Assembly: GCA_017512725.1 (NCBI GenBank)
Contig: JAFWEW010000043.1
Coordinates: forward strand, 96,829-160,828
Direction of reading: 5' to 3'
DNA: 64,000 bases
Source of the DNA: Solobacterium sp.
Lineage (GTDB): Bacteria > Bacillota_I > Bacilli_A > Erysipelotrichales > Erysipelotrichaceae
Made by a program: the position numbers and the translations under genes. The notes beneath the pieces are model-generated. The model saw only the letters and a list, made by a program, of their open reading frames with translations. It was not told where the DNA came from and made no database searches. Shown here in pieces: positions 26,115 through 34,997 of the stretch (the first letter of the stretch is position 1; each line of letters starts with the position of its first letter).

Positions 26115-27356
26115 TCAGAACACAAAATTTCCCTTCCGGAATACCGGTACGCGGCGGTTATCGGCAGTGATGCCGTCACACAGCAGATCTTCGGTTCCGA
26201 ACATGAAGTCCACATGAATCGAGCTGGTATTCATGCCGCAGGCACGCAGCTCTTTTTCACGCATTGCGTCACCGCCTGTTCTGGTCGTCGGATACGAAGC
26301 CCCGAGTGCCAGGTGACAGGCCGCATTTTCATCAAACAGCGTGTTGTAGAACAGCAGGTTCAGATTGGAAATATTGCTGTCGAACGGAACCAGTGCGACT
26401 TCCCCAAGCCGTCTGGCGCCATTGTCGCTTTCCAGCAGCATCTCCAGTGCGTCTTTTCCCTTCTTTGCCGAAAACGCCGTCACCTTTCCCTTGTGAAAGG
26501 TAAAGCGGAAGTTTTCAATCAGCGTGCCGCCAAGATTCAGCGGCCTCGATGCGACGACGGTCCCTTCCGTTTTCATCCGGTGCGGGGCAGTAAAGATTTC
26601 CTCGGTCGGAAGGTTCGGATCGAACCACTGCTTTGTGACCGAAGCGAATTCTCTTCCGCCTCCCCAGATATGTTCATCTACCAGCGGTACATGCAGATCG
26701 GTGCCGGCCGCGTTATGGAAATACAGTTCCTTAAAACGATATTCATTCATGATCCGGCAGTGTTCCATGATCGTATCCTGATGTTTCTTCCAGTTGGCTA
26801 CCGGATCGCCTTTGCGGTCGAGATAAACGGTATGGAAGATCGCTTCATACAGGGCTTCCACTGCCTGTTCATCGTTTTTGATCTTCGGGAAAACTTTTCT
26901 TGCCCAGGCAGCGTTCGGCATGGCCGCGACACACCAGGCGCCAAGACTCTTCATCTGATATTCACTGAGATCCTGCAGTGCCTTTCCCCTGGCCTGACGG
27001 ATCCGGCCGATCTTGCGCTCATCCGTGCCCTTCATGAGATCCGGATTACTTGAAACGATCCGCAGAAAGGCAGATCCTTCCTTCTGTTCTTCCATCAGCT
27101 TCATCCGGAGTGATTCCGGAACCGTCGAAAGCCGTTTTTCATCCGCATGGCAATAGCTGATCTTTGCGGATACTTCGTCCTCATAATCCAGTTCGACAAA
27201 TCCGGCACCCGCTTCATAGGCGGTTTCCTGCAGCATCCGTCCAAAGCCGACAAGTTCCACCGGAATTGCGATCACAAGCCGCTGTCCTTTTTTGACATTG
27301 ATCCCTTCTTCAATAATGAGACGGGCATAACGTTTCAGTTGTGTCTGCAGTTTCAT
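26115..27356 (-). CDS. Aminopeptidase of the M29 family (AmpS/PepS type)
   Basis: 413-residue cytosolic metalloaminopeptidase. Family blocks are visible: GINVKKGQRLVIAIPVE, ELYFHNAAGTDLHV, the metal-ligand region with PTEEIFTAPH, and the C-terminal HVDFMFGTEDL preceded by HLALGASYP. M29 enzymes trim N-terminal residues from peptides. Its start overlaps the rimO stop by 4 bp. Confidence 0.92.
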   Translation of the reverse strand: MKLQTQLKRYARLIIEEGINVKKGQRLVIAIPVELVGFGRMLQETAYEAGAGFVELDYEDEVSAKISYCHADEKRLSTVPESLRMKLMEEQKEGSAFLRIVSSNPDLMKGTDERKIGRIRQARGKALQDLSEYQMKSLGAWCVAAMPNAAWARKVFPKIKNDEQAVEALYEAIFHTVYLDRKGDPVANWKKHQDTIMEHCRIMNEYRFKELYFHNAAGTDLHVPLVDEHIWGGGREFASVTKQWFDPNLPTEEIFTAPHRMKTEGTVVASRPLNLGGTLIENFRFTFHKGKVTAFSAKKGKDALEMLLESDNGARRLGEVALVPFDSNISNLNLLFYNTLFDENAACHLALGASYPTTRTGGDAMREKELRACGMNTSSIHVDFMFGTEDLLCDGITADNRRVPVFRKGNFVF

Positions 27357-28654
27357 TCTTCTTCCTTCCCTGTCAGATTCAGTCCTCTGACGCCGGTAAT
27401 CAATACTCTGACAAATTCGCCGGACGGATGCGGTCTCTGTGACTGAAACCGGATACTGCCGTCCACATTATCCGGCGCATGCATGTAAGAGCGTCCGATA
27501 TACATCCCGGTAAGAGGGTCCTGACGTTCGACAAGCACCTCCTGAACCGATCCGACGCAGGCTTCCAGAAGCGCATGGGAGATTTCACTCTGCGCGCGCA
27601 TCAGCTCATCGCGCCGGCGGATCTTCTCTTCTTCCGGAACCGAGTCTTCCAGTTCATAGGCTGGCGTATCCTCTTCCCGGGAGTAGGCAAATACCCCCAG
27701 ATGGTCCCAGTGGATCTCCTTCAGGAGCGAGAGATTTTCTTCGTGTTCCTCCAGGGTCTCACCGGGGAACCCTGCAATCAGCGTTGTCCGAAGCACCGGC
27801 CGTTCAAAGGAAGCCCGCAGTTTCGCACACCGTTCTTTGATCAGTTCCCGGTTCCCCCTGCGGTGCATTTCCCGCAGCATCCTGTCACTGCCGTGCTGGA
27901 TGGGAATATCGAAATACGGCAGTACATGCCGGCACTGCCGGATCGTATCAATCAGATCATCGGGAATCTCATCCGGATACAGGTACAGGATCCGGATCCA
28001 GTGCACGCCTTCAATGGCATCAAGCCGCTTCAGCAGTTCCGACAGCTTCAGTTCCCCATACCGGTCAATGCCGTAACGGCTGGAATCCTGGGCAATCAGG
28101 TTCAGTTCCCGGACGCCCCGTGAAACCAGCTCCTGCGCCTCTTCCACGATGTCTTCCAGCTCCCTTGACACAAAATCACCCCGGATCAGCGGAATCGCAC
28201 AGTAGCTGCAGCGATTGTCACAGCCGTCTGCGATCCGGATATATGCCATCCACGGTTTGGCGGACAGCACCCGGGTGTATTTTCCATATGGATGCCGGAC
28301 AGGTACACCAAGTACCTCACTGAGAATTTCCGGAAGGTGCGGATACTCCGAAATTGCGATGAAACGGTCCACCTCCGGGAGTTCTACTTCCAGCTGCGGT
28401 TTATAGCGCTGTGAAAGACAGCCCATGACAATGAGTTTCTGAAGTCCCTCCTGCTTATAGTCTGCCGCCTCCAGGATCGTATTGATTGCTTCGGTCTTGG
28501 CGCTTTCAATAAATCCACAGGTATTGATAATCACTGCGTCTGCCTCATGGTAGGAAGTCACGGCTTCCAGGCCGTTTTCCTTCAGCAGTCCCAGCAGATA
28601 TTCCGTATCCACAAGATTCTTGGCACAGCCAAGTGAAATCACTCCGATTTTCAT
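27353..28654 (-). CDS. rimO: Ribosomal protein S12 methylthiotransferase RimO
   Basis: Radical-SAM enzyme adding a methylthio group to an Asp of ribosomal protein S12. The 433 residues include an N-terminal UPF0004 domain (ISLGCAKNLVDTE with cluster Cys, INTCGFI), the radical-SAM CDNRCSYCAIP motif and a C-terminal TRAM domain. The start is placed at 28654 (MKIGVISLGC). The ATG at 28663 lies inside a probable extended -10 (TGGTAAAAT). No Shine-Dalgarno site exists for either, so the mRNA may be leaderless. Confidence 0.94.
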   Translation of the reverse strand: MKIGVISLGCAKNLVDTEYLLGLLKENGLEAVTSYHEADAVIINTCGFIESAKTEAINTILEAADYKQEGLQKLIVMGCLSQRYKPQLEVELPEVDRFIAISEYPHLPEILSEVLGVPVRHPYGKYTRVLSAKPWMAYIRIADGCDNRCSYCAIPLIRGDFVSRELEDIVEEAQELVSRGVRELNLIAQDSSRYGIDRYGELKLSELLKRLDAIEGVHWIRILYLYPDEIPDDLIDTIRQCRHVLPYFDIPIQHGSDRMLREMHRRGNRELIKERCAKLRASFERPVLRTTLIAGFPGETLEEHEENLSLLKEIHWDHLGVFAYSREEDTPAYELEDSVPEEEKIRRRDELMRAQSEISHALLEACVGSVQEVLVERQDPLTGMYIGRSYMHAPDNVDGSIRFQSQRPHPSGEFVRVLITGVRGLNLTGKEEE

Positions 28655-28715
28655 CGAAAACATTTTACCAAAAAACAGCGAAAATTCCTTCTCTCACATC
28701 CCGGTTTGAACATAC

Positions 28716-28758
28716 AAAAGACAGCAGATTACCGGGTATATTCCCAAAACCTGCTGTC
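28716..28758 (-). terminator. Terminator after pepC
   Basis: Perfect 8-bp stem (28720-28727 with 28751-28758) plus a small inner gggaatataccc hairpin, followed on the minus strand by TTTTGT. Confidence 0.75.
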
Positions 28759-28781
28759 GGTCCTTTCGAATCGCCTGTTTC

Positions 28782-30101
28782 TCAGTCCGCCAGGGTACCA
28801 AACGGATCCCACGGATTGAGTACTTTCACGCTTCCGATGAGTTCTTTCCGTTGCTTTTCCGTTAAGAAGCTCTTTTTGATCGATGCCTCATACACATAGA
28901 GATCAAACCAGGTGTCCGAACAGATGTAATAGCCTTTGTTGGCGTGCGTGTCACCCCAGGAGTTTTCGATCTTCCACCGGTTCGGCTTTCCATTCACCAG
29001 ATTGACTCCGGTCAAAACCATCGCATGGTTCATGGCACTGTGCCGGCCATCGAGCATCTCTGCCTTGGTCATCTCCAGTTTCATGCCGAAGGTATTGGCA
29101 TAGTCAAATGCCTGATCATCCCAGAGACCGCTTTCCCGGTCACCGTCTTTTCCGCAGTCACAGCCGAACCAGACCGGAATGCCTGCTTTCAGCTGACGGA
29201 TGATGGCTTCCTTGAGATCCTTCATCGGCAGGTTCAGATAACGGATCTCGTTTCCCTTCACCACATTTCCGATGTATTTGACGGTATAAAGCTTATGATA
29301 CGGTTTGTCGGAAGTCGGTGCGTTGATGATGACCGCATAGTCATCCAGATCCTCTTTCAAGAAGTCTTTATAGAACTGCAGCGGCGTGACATGATGGTGC
29401 GCATGATATTTCTTCTTTTCGTCCCGGTACTCAAACGAGAACTCCTCCGGCGGCATGCCAAAGCAGTCGGCAATCAGCCGGTAGCACTCTTCCAGGGTTT
29501 CTTTGCGGAGAGCCTCCCGTTCTTTACTGTCTGTGGCCTTTTTCGCATTGATCACAAACCGGCGCAGACGTTTGTTCAATAGTTCATTCATCGCTCTGGT
29601 ATGGGAACTGGTATAGGTCTCGTTCATCGCCGTCTTTGGGCAGATGCCATACTTCTTAATCAGACTGACGACCATATCCCACTGACCGCCGTCCGAGATG
29701 CCATTGTCGAGCAGCCAGGTCATCGTACGGCTGTTAAGCGGCTCATCTATTTCTTCCAGCGCACAGTTCATGAACCAGTTCACCTTCTCCAGCTTGTCGT
29801 AGAATGCAACATAGTTCTGTGAAAGTTCGAGTGTCTTGATGTGGTACCGCTTCGCGATCAGCTCCCGCATCAGATTCAGTGCTGAAAAGATCCAGCAGCG
29901 GCCGGATGCCATCTGATTGGTAACCGGCATGGTTTCAAGTTCAATCGAAAACAGATTCGGATTGTCATTGACCGCCTCCAATGTACGTGAGATCTTTTCC
30001 ACGCCATGCGTCGTAAGCGCATTGCGGACGATCCGTGTGGAAGGATCCGCCAGATAATTCTTTCGCAACGAAGTAAGCTCCTGCTTCGAAATCGATTTCA
30101 T
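28782..30101 (-). CDS. pepC: Aminopeptidase C (bleomycin hydrolase family, C1B)
   Basis: 439-residue cytosolic papain-fold aminopeptidase. Catalytic residues are in context: QMASGRCWIFSALN (Cys near 70), MNHAMVLTGV (His) and WKIENSWGD (Asn). The length and the C-terminal self-compartment tail fit PepC, which forms hexamers. GGGGG precedes the ATG. Monocistronic with its own terminator. Confidence 0.95.
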   Translation of the reverse strand: MKSISKQELTSLRKNYLADPSTRIVRNALTTHGVEKISRTLEAVNDNPNLFSIELETMPVTNQMASGRCWIFSALNLMRELIAKRYHIKTLELSQNYVAFYDKLEKVNWFMNCALEEIDEPLNSRTMTWLLDNGISDGGQWDMVVSLIKKYGICPKTAMNETYTSSHTRAMNELLNKRLRRFVINAKKATDSKEREALRKETLEECYRLIADCFGMPPEEFSFEYRDEKKKYHAHHHVTPLQFYKDFLKEDLDDYAVIINAPTSDKPYHKLYTVKYIGNVVKGNEIRYLNLPMKDLKEAIIRQLKAGIPVWFGCDCGKDGDRESGLWDDQAFDYANTFGMKLEMTKAEMLDGRHSAMNHAMVLTGVNLVNGKPNRWKIENSWGDTHANKGYYICSDTWFDLYVYEASIKKSFLTEKQRKELIGSVKVLNPWDPFGTLAD

Positions 30102-30130
30102 ATGTGTATTCCCCCTTTATGTAGAAATTG

Positions 30131-30535
30131 TTAACTCTTTACCTCAAATCCTTCTTTACAGGAAGGACAATGGACCTCGATTCTGCCTTTCCCCTTTGGA
30201 ATCCGGCAGATCTGATGACATTTCGGACAGAGCCGGTACGCATGGTCATGGTCTTTCCAGCCCATCCGGATCGCCTTGAAGGTTCTTCTCGGTACAACAG
30301 TCGCATTGCGCCAGGCTTTGTTCTCCGCTGCCCGCTTTGCGATATTTTTGGAAAACGCCCGGTAATTCACAAAAATCAGAAGACCCAGCGAAACACATGA
30401 CAATAAAGGAAATCCGACGATCCCCGCAATCAGCGAGATCACCAGCGCAAGCACCAGAATCGCCATATTCAGTTCATCTGTCCCATACCTGCCATACAGC
30501 CAGCGGGTCAGCTTTTCCGTCAATTTATTCTTCAT
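30131..30535 (-). CDS. Small membrane protein with C-terminal zinc ribbon
   Basis: 134 residues. Two adjacent TM helices (~24-60) are followed by a basic linker and a C-terminal CPKC...CPSC zinc ribbon. No named family recognised. AGAAGG precedes the ATG. Its start overlaps the PAP2-like gene by 11 bp, so the two are likely co-translated. Confidence 0.65.
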   Translation of the reverse strand: MKNKLTEKLTRWLYGRYGTDELNMAILVLALVISLIAGIVGFPLLSCVSLGLLIFVNYRAFSKNIAKRAAENKAWRNATVVPRRTFKAIRMGWKDHDHAYRLCPKCHQICRIPKGKGRIEVHCPSCKEGFEVKS

Positions 30536-31355
30536 TCGTAACCTTCTCCTTTTTCAGCGGCGGAAACAGTTCTCTGCCGCGCTTACGCATATACAGCGTA
30601 TCGATTCCCATGACCAGCAGAAACACGCCGCAGCCGGCCATGACATCCGACACAAAGTGCATACCCGAAAAAATCCGGGTGGCAGCTACAAATGCAGTAA
30701 ACGCCGCACCAATCACCCAGTAATACCAGATGCTCCAGTTTTTTTCCGGGAACAGCCGCGGCAGAAAGACAATCAGAAACATGGAAGCTGCCATCGCCGT
30801 ATGTCCGCTTGGAAACGAGCGGTAGAAATCACTGCGCCATGCAAGTCCGGCAATCTCATACCAGCGCCGGAACCCTACACCAAACAGCTGTATGGCGATA
30901 TAACGGGGTCTTCCCCAGATCATCTTCATCAGCTGTACGATTCCCTGTGATAAAAACGATACGGTAACGGAAAACCACATCACTGTTTCATTGTATTCAC
31001 TGAACTTGGGAATCGGAAAAAACCGCACCAGCGCATAGAGTGCTGCCCAGACGATAATCACCATCAGAATGCCGAGCATCGAACTGAGATCCGGCTTTAC
31101 AACATTGAACGCTCCGACTCCAAGAACCGTAATTGCCACAATCCGAAAGATCCGGTTTTTTTCCCGGTACTCTCCCAGACACAGCAAACACCATGCCGGC
31201 AGGATCGCCGTAGGAAGCGGACCAAACCGGGCACCGATAAAGTTGATCGCAGGTAATGAATGTTTGGTCAGATATTCTGAGATCGGATAATCCCATCGTT
31301 CCACGATCAGGAATATCGCAAGATATACTATACCGATCAGAATCGGTTTCATCAT
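30525..31355 (-). CDS. PAP2-family membrane phosphatase
   Basis: Polytopic membrane phosphatase of the type-2 phosphatidic acid phosphatase superfamily. Its three motifs are present: KMIWGRPRY, SFPSGHTA, and RIFSGMHFVSDV with the nucleophile His. Such enzymes dephosphorylate undecaprenyl diphosphate, phosphatidate or PGP. The frame stays open to 31400, but that would start inside the upstream terminator. GGAG 12 nt before paired ATGs supports 31355 or 31352 (276 residues). It lies downstream of the AMP-ligase/ACP operon but is separated from it by the terminator. Confidence 0.8.
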   Translation of the reverse strand: MMKPILIGIVYLAIFLIVERWDYPISEYLTKHSLPAINFIGARFGPLPTAILPAWCLLCLGEYREKNRIFRIVAITVLGVGAFNVVKPDLSSMLGILMVIIVWAALYALVRFFPIPKFSEYNETVMWFSVTVSFLSQGIVQLMKMIWGRPRYIAIQLFGVGFRRWYEIAGLAWRSDFYRSFPSGHTAMAASMFLIVFLPRLFPEKNWSIWYYWVIGAAFTAFVAATRIFSGMHFVSDVMAGCGVFLLVMGIDTLYMRKRGRELFPPLKKEKVTNEE

Positions 31356-31379
31356 TCGTTTCACGTTCTCCATCATATG

Positions 31380-31409
31380 AAAAAGAACATCGTTTCTCAA
31401 GCGATGTCC
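31380..31409 (-). terminator. Terminator at the end of the ACP/thioesterase operon
   Basis: Stem gaacatcg (31385-31392) with cgatgtcc (31402-31409), one G-U pair, and T5 on the minus strand. Confidence 0.7.
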
Positions 31410-31420
31410 CTAATTCTTTT

Positions 31421-32332
31421 TTATTCCGGGAAGTTAATTCCTTCCAGAAGCTCGTTTTGGTGTTCCTCCAGGAGGATCATCAGGTCAAACACTCCGATAT
31501 CCGGATGTGACTCCATCAAAGCCTTGATCCGCTTCATGACGGTATCCGCCTGCCCTGCCAGCTGATCAAGCTTCTCGGGCGTCGGATCCTTGACATAGTT
31601 TTCCAACCGTCCCTTGGTGTAGTGTCCGTCTTTGATTCCAAGGAACGTCTCCGCCATGGAGAAGTCATACCGGCCGAGCGCCGCATACAGTCCGACTGCA
31701 TCTGCCGCAAGCTCATCAAATACCGCATTGATCTGATCGTGATACAAACGTCTTGCGACAAAGTGGTTGCATTCATGGAATCGGCGGATTGAGTCCGATT
31801 GTTTCAGCCAGGTCTCTTCATCAATCCCAAAGACCTCCGCCTTCACGGCACTGTACGGGCCATAGGAAAGCAGGATCAGTGCTTCGGTGTAATTCTTTTT
31901 ATCCGCGGTAAACCGGCCGAATTCCTCATCCCAGTCATCTGCTGTTTTACAATATTCTTTCTCATGATCTTTGATCTTCTTCCAGCTGATCACCCCGTCC
32001 AGGATCGAAGCACCCTGCGTGGCGGGAATCTCCGTAATACGGCATTTGCTTGCCATACAATGGAGGGCTGTTTCAAAATCCTTCCGCTGATGAAGCGTAA
32101 CGGCACGGACCTGTCCGGCCGGAGTTTCCATCAGCACACAGCTGTCCCGTTCATCCATCACAAAATGAGAAAGGTCTTTTTTCTCCGCATCCTCTCCGGC
32201 CAGTACGATCGACTTATAAGCCGGGTTGCCTTCTTCCGTGGGCTGAAGATAAAGCTGCTGGTACAGTTCTGCAAGATACGGCAGTGTTTCTTTTCCGACT
32301 GCTTCTTTGATTTCATTTGTCATAATCATCAC
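31421..32332 (-). CDS. Unknown protein with HExxH motif (putative metallohydrolase)
   Basis: 303 residues, soluble, not recognised as a known family. The C-terminal half holds RRFHECNHFVARR, an exact HExxH zinc motif near residue 205, and about 22 residues later DELAADAVG, whose Glu and Asp are positioned like the third ligand of gluzincin peptidases. The start overlaps acpS by 4 bp; internal ATGs at 32329 and 32323 are also possible. It is the last gene of the AMP-ligase/ACP/thioesterase/AcpS operon. Protease activity is only an inference. Confidence 0.6.
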   Translation of the reverse strand: MMIMTNEIKEAVGKETLPYLAELYQQLYLQPTEEGNPAYKSIVLAGEDAEKKDLSHFVMDERDSCVLMETPAGQVRAVTLHQRKDFETALHCMASKCRITEIPATQGASILDGVISWKKIKDHEKEYCKTADDWDEEFGRFTADKKNYTEALILLSYGPYSAVKAEVFGIDEETWLKQSDSIRRFHECNHFVARRLYHDQINAVFDELAADAVGLYAALGRYDFSMAETFLGIKDGHYTKGRLENYVKDPTPEKLDQLAGQADTVMKRIKALMESHPDIGVFDLMILLEEHQNELLEGINFPE

Positions 32333-32646
32333 TTCTCTTTTATGATAGCGGCCGCAACCGCATAGCCTCCGTCATGGGAGATACTGACATCGATCTCCGG
32401 ATGATCCTTTACATAGGGTTTTCCTGATTCTCCGGTCAAAACAGAGAGTGACAGAACATCCTGGATACCGCTTGCCTTGAAGATCGCTTCCTTAGCAGCA
32501 AACCGCCCGCCGATATATTCCCGTCTGCGGGAGTCGATCCGCTTCTGCTGATATTCCTGTTCTTCCTCCTCCGTCAGCAGGTGCCTTCGGAAAGATTCGC
32601 TGCTGATGTCAATCCTGGAAAGATCCACGATATCAATGCCGATCAT
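32329..32646 (-). CDS. acpS: Holo-[acyl-carrier-protein] synthase
   Basis: 105-residue phosphopantetheinyl transferase that converts apo-ACP to holo-ACP using CoA. MIGIDIVDLSRI holds the metal-binding Asp and GGRFAAKEAIFKA the catalytic Glu. Slightly shorter than the usual ~120 residues. Overlaps the thioesterase gene by 4 bp. Its placement beside an ACP gene suggests that ACP is one of its substrates. Confidence 0.92.
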   Translation of the reverse strand: MIGIDIVDLSRIDISSESFRRHLLTEEEEQEYQQKRIDSRRREYIGGRFAAKEAIFKASGIQDVLSLSVLTGESGKPYVKDHPEIDVSISHDGGYAVAAAIIKEK

Positions 32647-33371
32647 AGTTTCTTCGTCCTCATGTATGCCGAGAAGATGGTGTGCCCGCTGGCATTGCCG
32701 TCGATCCGGTAAGTTCCCTGACAGTACTCATAGCAGAGCTCGACCTTGTCGCCATACTCCACTTCCTGTACATAGTTGATCTGGAACTGATCGACCCCTG
32801 TGACTTCATGAAAATGCATGTCGAACAGATCATCGATCCAGTCCAGATAGCGGGTATTGTTCATGTGGCCGTTCAGATCGATATTCGAATACAGTGCCTG
32901 GCGGATGCTGGCGGGGTTGTCCGACGGGATATTCTTCAGTCCCATCGGCAGATCGATCCGGTCTTCTTCCTCGATGCCTTCAATCTCAATATTCTCTTTT
33001 TCCGGATTGATCGCTTCCCGGGTATCCATATTGATCAGCGTCCAGAGTGCCGATCCCCGCAGGACCACTTCTCCTTCCGCATCAATGATCGTATAGTACC
33101 GCGGGAAAACCATATGCATGCGTTCTCCCGGTGAAGTGGATACCGTGATCGTTTCTCCGTAGGTGATTGGCCGGTTCATTTCGACCTTCATCCGTGAGAT
33201 CACCCAGAGGAATCCCCGGTCAAGGGTCCTGTCCCGGGTAAGACCGGTCAGCTCCACATCCGTAATGCTCACTTCCTGCAGAATGGAAAACAGCGCCGAC
33301 ATACGAAGGCGCTGAAACCGATCACATTCAGAAGAAGTTACCGTCAGCTGTTTCCGATATGCCTCAGGCAT
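32643..33371 (-). CDS. Acyl-ACP thioesterase (FatA/FatB-like)
   Basis: 242-residue double hot-dog enzyme releasing fatty acid from acyl-ACP. The first hot dog holds DRGFLWVISRMKVEM and RPITYGETI. The second holds SNIDLNGHMNNTRYLDWI, with the NxHxN-type catalytic motif of plant-type thioesterases. The start at 33371 has a GGAAG site and overlaps the ACP gene by 8 bp. In gut Firmicutes such enzymes set free fatty-acid chain length; the substrate here is unknown. Confidence 0.88.
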   Translation of the reverse strand: MPEAYRKQLTVTSSECDRFQRLRMSALFSILQEVSITDVELTGLTRDRTLDRGFLWVISRMKVEMNRPITYGETITVSTSPGERMHMVFPRYYTIIDAEGEVVLRGSALWTLINMDTREAINPEKENIEIEGIEEEDRIDLPMGLKNIPSDNPASIRQALYSNIDLNGHMNNTRYLDWIDDLFDMHFHEVTGVDQFQINYVQEVEYGDKVELCYEYCQGTYRIDGNASGHTIFSAYMRTKKL

Positions 33372-33624
33372 GTGCTGCTTCCTTTTCCGCTTTGCGGATC
33401 GCATCCATGACATCCTGAACCGTCGCAAGATTCGACCAGGTATCTTCCGGAACCCGGATATGGAACCTTCCTTCGATCTTTGTCATCAGCATAATAAAAC
33501 TCATGGAATCCGCTCCGAGATCCCGGTTGATCACTGTTTCCGGCGTAATGTTTTCCGTCTCCGTTTCCGGCAGACATACATGTATGATCTTCAGCAGTTC
33601 ATCCATCATTTCCTGATCGCTCAT
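33364..33624 (-). CDS. Acyl carrier protein
   Basis: 86-residue carrier protein with DLGADSMSFIMLMTKIE, whose Ser receives the phosphopantetheine arm (DSM in place of DSL). Acidic, four-helix pattern. GGAGG 7 nt upstream fixes the start at 33624, overlapping the AMP-ligase stop by 4 bp. Its operon partners (ligase, thioesterase, AcpS) suggest a dedicated carrier rather than the main fatty-acid-synthesis ACP. Confidence 0.9.
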   Translation of the reverse strand: MSDQEMMDELLKIIHVCLPETETENITPETVINRDLGADSMSFIMLMTKIEGRFHIRVPEDTWSNLATVQDVMDAIRKAEKEAAHA

Positions 33625-34958
33625 AAGCATTCCTCCACTTTCCATCGCTTCAGTTTACCAGTTGCAGTACGCGGAAGCTTTCCGGGGATAATCCGGATAT
33701 TCATGATCCGCTTGCCGATCGGCTGTTTCTCATTAAACGCATCGACCGCTTTTTTCACTTCCTGCTCGCTGCGGTCATTCCCCGCAACCAGCGTCAGCGT
33801 GTCATACATGATCACAAGTGCCACTTCATCGCCAAGCTGTTCCGAAAGCGTGGCTTCCGCTTCCGGCAGGTACAGCTTCTCGCCGTTGGAGAGCACAAGC
33901 ACATCATTCTTGCGGCCAAGAAGATGCAGACGGCCCTGTTCATCCAGTCTTCCAAGATCACCGGTCTTAAGAACACCATCTTTCAGTACGCTGGCCGTTT
34001 CTTCCGGCATGTGCCAGTAACCTTCCATCATGCATTCCGTTTCAACGAGTACTTCGCCGTCTTCCGCGATTGTAATCTTCGTATCCGGGCAGAGATCCAG
34101 TGCAGCAGGATCATCCGCACCGACGGAAATCGCCAGTCCGCTGGCGGTTTCACTCAAACCATAGCCATAACTGAGACGGATCCCCATCTGCTTGATGGCC
34201 TTGAATACCCGATCACTGCAGGGTGCTGCCCCCAGCAGTACCGTATGGCATTCCCGGTTAATACTTTCCGTCGCAAAGAGATAATTGAGAAGCGTCGGCA
34301 CCATGACCAGAATCGTCGTTTTATAGGCGGCCGGATCTTCGGTGTAAAAGCGCATCCCGCGTCCGATCCCGACCGTGGCTCCGTAGGACAGTGGCCAGAG
34401 CAGTGTACAGACAAGCCCGAAAACATGGTTCAGCGGCAGCATCGCAGCAACGACATCGTTTACCCCGCAGGCCAGCATCTGCTGGCCGTTCCAGGCAGAT
34501 CTTGCGAGCGCTCTCTGGGAAAGCACAACTGCCTTGTTGGCCGCAGTGGTTCCGCTCGAGAAGATCACGATACAGCCGGGATACTCCGGTTCCTGAGTGC
34601 CAGACGTAACGGTCACAAAGCCGGCAGCGGAAGGCAGCACCTTTTCAATGCCGAACAGTGTGATCAGTTCCTGTGTCTTGTCTCTTGGAAGTGTCGGATC
34701 CAGCAGTACGGTCCGCTTGTCTGCGATCGCAGCCGCAAAAAAATCCGTGATCCATTCCAAGGAGGCACTTCCGTAAATGCCCACACAGGAACAGTTCTCC
34801 TGTTTCAGCTCTTCTGCACGGGCAAGTACCCGGTCACAGAATGCCGCATAGGAAAACGTCTTCACGCTGCCGGAGGAATCAATCATGCTCAGCGCAGGAT
34901 GGTCCCCGAACGAGCGCTTTCCTCCCTCAATGATCTCTTTGAAATTCGTATATATCAT
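33621..34958 (-). CDS. AMP-dependent ligase (acyl-CoA/acyl-ACP synthetase-like)
   Basis: 445-residue adenylate-forming enzyme. The P-loop-like IVIFSSGTTAANKAVVLS (A3), LSYGYGLSETAS (A5), LKTGDLGRLDEQGRLHLLGRKND (A7/A8) and C-terminal LPRTATGKLKRW with the catalytic Lys are visible. It would activate a carboxylate as the adenylate and load the adjacent ACP. Shorter than classical long-chain synthetases. No Shine-Dalgarno site: an extended -10 (TGCTAGAAT) ends 6 nt before the ATG. Confidence 0.9.
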   Translation of the reverse strand: MIYTNFKEIIEGGKRSFGDHPALSMIDSSGSVKTFSYAAFCDRVLARAEELKQENCSCVGIYGSASLEWITDFFAAAIADKRTVLLDPTLPRDKTQELITLFGIEKVLPSAAGFVTVTSGTQEPEYPGCIVIFSSGTTAANKAVVLSQRALARSAWNGQQMLACGVNDVVAAMLPLNHVFGLVCTLLWPLSYGATVGIGRGMRFYTEDPAAYKTTILVMVPTLLNYLFATESINRECHTVLLGAAPCSDRVFKAIKQMGIRLSYGYGLSETASGLAISVGADDPAALDLCPDTKITIAEDGEVLVETECMMEGYWHMPEETASVLKDGVLKTGDLGRLDEQGRLHLLGRKNDVLVLSNGEKLYLPEAEATLSEQLGDEVALVIMYDTLTLVAGNDRSEQEVKKAVDAFNEKQPIGKRIMNIRIIPGKLPRTATGKLKRWKVEECL

Positions 34959-34964
34959 GGCAAC

Positions 34965-34973
34965 ATTCTAGCA
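34965..34973 (-). promoter_or_regulatory. Extended -10 of a probable leaderless promoter
   Basis: TGC immediately followed by TAGAAT (34970-34965 on the minus strand), 6 nt upstream of the AMP-ligase ATG. Transcription would start at or next to the start codon. Confidence 0.5.
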
Positions 34974-34997
34974 CGAATACCGAACTGCCATGCAAAA

